NCBI RefSeq assembly: GCF_000429305.1
Contig: NZ_AUBP01000002.1
Coordinates: 1 to 64,000 of the forward strand
Length of the DNA: 64,000 nucleotides
Source: Desulfovibrio inopinatus DSM 10711
Lineage (GTDB): Bacteria; Desulfobacterota; Desulfovibrionia; Desulfovibrionales; Desulfovibrionaceae
Direction of reading: 5' to 3'
A model generated the notes under the pieces. It did not search any database, was not told where the DNA came from, and saw nothing but the letters and a program-made list of their open reading frames with translations. How positions within the stretch are numbered: position 1 is the stretch's first letter; each line of letters starts with the position of its first letter. The translations under genes and the position numbers were made by a program. Below, piece after piece: positions 62,944 through 64,000 of the stretch.

Positions 62944-64000
62944 GTGAGAAAGCGATTCGATGTATTCTGGCGAAACAGTTTGAACGAATGTTCCGAGGTG
63001 AAACGACGAGCTGCTCAAGGAGTTCTTGGAGCTGCGTTTTTTTCCACCGTCGGAGTCGGCGCATTCACGTTCGCTTTGTCCGCCAACGCCGAGTCAGCTG
63101 GATTTTCTCCTGCCTGGCTCGGTCTTGCTTTTTCCGGGTATTTTCTTGCCCGGCTCATCCTGGCGCCTTTGGCCGGCTATGCTGCCGACCGTATCGGTTC
63201 CATGCCACTTCTCTTGGCAGCAACGGGCGCAGGAGCCATTATCCCCATAATCTACTCCATTTTTCCGGCAAACGAAACCCTTGGTGTCATACAGATTTGC
63301 CTGGGGTTCTGTTCGGGTATTGTCAAACCCGTCAGCATGTCCCTTTTAGGGGAATGCGTCTCCAAAAAGCATCGCGGTCGTGTGTTCGGGGCGTATAATA
63401 CCTGCTTGTACGCCGCATTTGTCGTTGGCCCACTTGCGGGGGGGCTGGCCACCAATATTCATGGTGGCATTGGACTCTTGACGCTGCTTTGGCCGAGTAT
63501 GGGGATGGGCCTGACGTTCATTCTTTTCCTTCGTGCCCGAATCGTCTCTTCGGCATCTGTGACTCGAGCCGAAAAAGCAAAAAACGGACCACCTTGGCAC
63601 GATTTAGCATTTCTGGCGTTGCTTTTTGCTGTGCTCGGGCGAACCATGGGGGCGTCCGTTGTGACCACGTTTTTGCCCCAATTGATAAACGATCGCTTCG
63701 GTTTAAGCGGTATTCTTGCCGGTGTTCTTTTCGTTTTGCCTAACATTGTTATTATTTTAGGCATGCCGGTAACGAGTCAATGGGCCGATATACGTGATAA
63801 AACTGGGCTAACCTTTCTCGGTATGGGCTTGTGTGCAGCCTGTTTATTCGGTTTTGGTCAATCCGTTCCCTTATGGGGCTTTATTGGCTTGTCGGTTACC
63901 ATGGGCCTCGGGTCGGCATTGTCTCTTCCCGCTTCCATGTCGTTGGCTTCAAACATGGGGGCTGCCAAAGGGAGCATTATGGGCGTTTTCCTCGGGGCAT
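62944..64000 (+). CDS. MFS transporter, partial at the right edge
   Basis: This open frame runs off the window after 352 codons. It starts at GTG (MRKRFDVFWRNSLNE), with GAGG 7 nt upstream. Hydrophobic segments alternate with loops: LGLAFSGYFLARLILAPLAGYAADRIG is the MFS motif region (in part LAGYAADR), then ISMSLLGECVSKKHRGRVFGAYNT-like IVKPVSMSLLGE and KKHRGRVFG, and GPLAGGLA. At least nine transmembrane helices are visible. Substrate is unknown. It diverges from adh2. Confidence 0.88.
   Translation, partial: MRKRFDVFWRNSLNECSEVKRRAAQGVLGAAFFSTVGVGAFTFALSANAESAGFSPAWLGLAFSGYFLARLILAPLAGYAADRIGSMPLLLAATGAGAIIPIIYSIFPANETLGVIQICLGFCSGIVKPVSMSLLGECVSKKHRGRVFGAYNTCLYAAFVVGPLAGGLATNIHGGIGLLTLLWPSMGMGLTFILFLRARIVSSASVTRAEKAKNGPPWHDLAFLALLFAVLGRTMGASVVTTFLPQLINDRFGLSGILAGVLFVLPNIVIILGMPVTSQWADIRDKTGLTFLGMGLCAACLFGFGQSVPLWGFIGLSVTMGLGSALSLPASMSLASNMGAAKGSIMGVFLGA

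Overview
The window looks like a chromosomal segment of a Desulfovibrio-like sulfate-reducing deltaproteobacterium. This is inferred from gene content, not from a search: a tungsten-type aldehyde:ferredoxin oxidoreductase beside two iron-dependent alcohol dehydrogenases and a sigma-54 two-component system, many PAS/Cache signalling proteins, and a type VI secretion VgrG/DUF4150/pentapeptide/DUF2169/DUF3540 cluster. No rRNA, tRNA or CRISPR array was seen.

Layout. 1-4050: an AT-rich foreign island bracketed by a 95-bp direct repeat. It holds a broken IS3-type element, a reductase of the DHFR/RibD-C family, a cluster of TGCTACTA motifs, and an intact IS256-type element with a perfect 9-bp target duplication that splits a small Cys-rich ORF. 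4200-6350: oligoendopeptidase F and a tiny zinc-ribbon gene. 6924-10982: a four-gene operon encoding a circularly permuted ATP-grasp enzyme, an alpha-E protein, the proteasome-like peptidase Anbu and a transglutaminase-like protein. 10987-27669: mostly signalling (a multi-PAS histidine kinase, a Cache/PAS chemotaxis receptor, a GGDEF-EAL protein, and a HisKA_2 kinase overlapping a receiver-PAS kinase) with an Hsp20, a Tat-exported DUF362 protein and an alkaline phosphatase between them. 27796-37313: the type VI tip and effector-loading cluster, without core tss genes. 37904-40885: a TPR protein fused to a GT32-type glycosyltransferase with six near-identical 204-bp units. 41069-51157: a regulator, lipid kinase, glycosyltransferases, NagZ-like hydrolase, HD-GYP phosphodiesterase and a sulfotransferase/glycosyltransferase/glutaredoxin group. 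51451-62741: nadB, then an alcohol/aldehyde block, all on the minus strand. A partial MFS transporter leaves the right edge.

How genes work together. In the right block adh2, a sensor kinase and a sigma-54 activator overlap by 1-8 bp and form one operon. Just downstream, adh1 has a consensus -24/-12 promoter with upstream repeats that are good candidate activator sites. adh1, aor and a MoaD-type sulfur carrier suggest ethanol/acetaldehyde/acetate interconversion using a tungstopterin. Unexpected partners in the aor operon are a TrfA-like replication-initiator homologue and an unknown protein whose N-terminal half resembles a beta-grasp fold. The Anbu operon is the most complete candidate for a poorly understood peptide-making and peptide-degrading system.
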